A stretch of 5,945 nt of DNA from an uncultured Spartobacteria bacterium (GTDB lineage: Bacteria; Verrucomicrobiota; Verrucomicrobiia; Chthoniobacterales; UBA6821), in contig CAIKYN010000056.1 of the NCBI GenBank assembly GCA_903831635.1, positions 1-5,945 on the forward strand, in the 5' to 3' direction. Below the pieces are notes generated by a model. It searched no databases. It had not been told where the DNA came from and saw nothing but the letters and a program-made list of their open reading frames with translations. The stretch's first letter is position 1. Each line of letters opens with the position of its first letter. Below are positions 4,795 to 5,945 of the stretch, in pieces. Both the position numbers and the translations under genes were made by a program.

Positions 4795-4799
4795 AAGGA
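4795..4799 (+). promoter_or_regulatory. Shine-Dalgarno site for the repeat-protein gene
   Basis: AAGGA lies 7 nt before the ATG at 4807. This decides the start over the ATG at 4800, which is in another frame and overlaps the site. An in-frame TAA directly precedes 4807, so no longer N-terminus is possible. Confidence 0.7.
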
Positions 4800-4806
4800 A
4801 TGATAA

Positions 4807-5945
4807 ATGCCCAACCCCTCATCTCGCAAAACAGGTGCCAAATCCACCTTGCTCAGCTCCTCTTATGACCTAGGGACTGACTCGCTGAATTATTACACCA
4901 GCACGTTAAGTGGTAATCATGCATCGTTGAGTGCCCACTCTGTAGCGAGTCTCTCCGCCTCTTCACTGGTCGGGGATACCCTTGTTGCTTCCGGCGCCAA
5001 TGACACCCTCATCTCCCATGCGGGAAGGGACAGCCTGGTGGCTCTGGGGACCGGAGCTGTGCTAGTTGCCGGTAGCGGAAACGACACCTTGGTTGCCTCC
5101 GTGAATGGAGCCCTTTTTCAGGTTGGTACCCTCTCTGCCACGGACTACTTCATTGGCAACGGTGTCTCCCCGGCCGATACACTCTCCCTGATCAATGCCG
5201 GATCCTACAAAGATACTCAATTCGCGCATGCGAGCGGCATCCAGATCCTCTCGCTCACCGGGGCGAGTGCTCTAACACTCGGTTCTGCACTCAAGGCCGC
5301 GGGCGTCTCCTCCGTTTTTGGAGGGAGTGGCGGTAGCGACACCTTCGTTCAGGCCGCAGTCGCTGGCAACAGCATGCCGGTCGCATTGATTGGATCCGGA
5401 GGTAACAATCTTTATACCATCGCCAACAGAGTCCTCCTTGCTCAGGACACCATCACGGGGAGCGGAGCGACCGACACCTTGGCTCTTGGATATTCCCCGA
5501 CTGGCTATAACGACACGTCATTTGCGCATACCACCAACCTTGGAGTCCTCTCCCTTGGGGGAGCTGGTGTCACGCTAGGCAGCAATTTTGCAAACTCGGG
5601 CCTCAAGCAAGTCCGCGGCACCAGCGCGATTACTCAAAATGCGCCTGTCAGCGGTCTCACCCTGATCGGTGGAGCCACCAATGATACCATCACGGTTTCC
5701 AACGCCAGCTTGCTCTCCGGGGATTCCATCGTCGGTGGTGGAGGATCCGACATGATTTCCATCAGTGTTGCAGGGGCCATTGCTGACTCATTCTTTACCC
5801 ATGTCTCCGGGGTGAAGACCCTCTCCCTCACCAGTGCTTCCTCGCTGGAGATGGGAACAGCGCTTGCGACCGCAGGCATCCTCTCGGTGATGGGAGGAAG
5901 CGGCGGAGACAGCTTTATCCAGGATGCAACTGATACCAATCATCT
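4807..5945 (+). CDS. Large Ser/Thr/Gly-rich repeat protein, RTX-like, 5' part (runs off the right edge)
   Basis: The 379 visible codons start at ATG 4807 and contain no stop. The N-terminus (1-50) is Ser/Thr-rich with no hydrophobic core, so no Sec signal peptide. Residues 57-97 hold RTX-like short repeats: GDTLVASGANDTL and AGSGNDTLVAS. A longer imperfect unit of about 92-100 residues then repeats. Its marks are DTLSL/DTLAL/DMISI (124, 223, 315), F-A/T-H (139, 239, 330), a beta-strand pair such as QILSLTGASALTLGS (146-160), KTLSLTSASSLEMGT (337-351), and GGSGGSDTF (172-180) or GGSGGDSF (363-370). A middle block begins LIGSGGNN (194) and LIGGATND (286). Alternating hydrophobic residues and Gly/Asp turns point to a beta-roll or beta-solenoid. 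RTX-type proteins are exported by type I systems using a C-terminal signal, which would lie beyond the window. The unit is longer and less Asp-rich than classical GGxGxDxUx repeats, so calcium binding is uncertain. A surface, adhesion or matrix role is an inference. Confidence 0.85.
   Translation, partial: MPNPSSRKTGAKSTLLSSSYDLGTDSLNYYTSTLSGNHASLSAHSVASLSASSLVGDTLVASGANDTLISHAGRDSLVALGTGAVLVAGSGNDTLVASVNGALFQVGTLSATDYFIGNGVSPADTLSLINAGSYKDTQFAHASGIQILSLTGASALTLGSALKAAGVSSVFGGSGGSDTFVQAAVAGNSMPVALIGSGGNNLYTIANRVLLAQDTITGSGATDTLALGYSPTGYNDTSFAHTTNLGVLSLGGAGVTLGSNFANSGLKQVRGTSAITQNAPVSGLTLIGGATNDTITVSNASLLSGDSIVGGGGSDMISISVAGAIADSFFTHVSGVKTLSLTSASSLEMGTALATAGILSVMGGSGGDSFIQDATDTNH

Larger units (their letters stand above)
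4301..4806. other. AT-richer intergenic stretch between the toxin-antitoxin pair and the repeat-protein gene
   Basis: This is the longest stretch without a confident gene. It holds the candidate operator (4317-4342), an A8 tract (4416-4423) and a T6 tract (4435-4440) that can pair weakly, the doubtful open frame (4414-4671), and two inverted repeats (4714-4739, 4739-4773). The base composition is clearly more AT-rich than the flanking genes between about 4300 and 4560. No tRNA-like fold, insertion sequence end or target-site duplication was seen. Confidence 0.6.

Noticed and set aside
5634..5939. Minus-strand open frame of 101 codons
   Set aside because: It is antisense to the continuous repeat-protein frame, and its Pro/Ser-rich translation mirrors the repeats on the other strand.

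Overview
The window looks chromosomal and bacterial, with moderately high GC. I favour Verrucomicrobiota. That placement is an inference from three things: the RelE-fold protein with a long C-terminal tail, the tandem AhbA/AhbB-like protein, and the intergenic heptamer arrays, all of which I associate with that phylum. I could not search a database. UGA, UAA and normal start codons are used in the standard way. No tRNA, rRNA, CRISPR array, transposase or insertion sequence end is visible.

Positions 1-4300 hold seven genes, all on the minus strand. In transcription order they are: a small ribbon-helix-helix antitoxin gene broken by an in-frame UGA (4061-4300), an intact MazF/PemK-type toxin (3763-4080), a histidine phosphatase (3071-3697), a RelE-fold protein (2603-2980), a class V PLP-dependent aminotransferase-like enzyme (1446-2603), a tandem AhbA/AhbB-like (AsnC-related) protein (264-1364), and the 5' part of rpmE for ribosomal protein L31 (1-135). 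The RelE-fold gene and the aminotransferase gene share one base (TGATG) and are probably translationally coupled. Perfect or near-perfect 7-bp tandem repeats sit in three of the gene borders, immediately upstream of the phosphatase, upstream of the RelE-fold gene, and in the Ahb/rpmE gap.

Positions 4301-4806 are more AT-rich and mostly non-coding. They hold an 8-bp inverted repeat just upstream of the antitoxin that is a candidate autoregulatory operator, one doubtful open frame on the minus strand (4414-4671), and inverted repeats in front of the plus-strand gene.

From 4807 to the right edge a plus-strand gene begins and is not finished. It encodes a Ser/Thr/Gly-rich repeat protein with an imperfect unit of roughly 92-100 residues and RTX-like GNDTL motifs. 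It has no N-terminal signal peptide, as expected of a large type I-secreted surface or matrix protein.

The most interesting point is the toxin-antitoxin pair. The antitoxin's DNA-binding half ends at a UGA, and the same frame then continues with a 19-residue stretch that looks like the missing toxin-binding tail and overlaps the start of an intact toxin. This could be a decayed antitoxin beside a live toxin gene, or a leaky stop (UGA followed by C) that yields two antitoxin forms.
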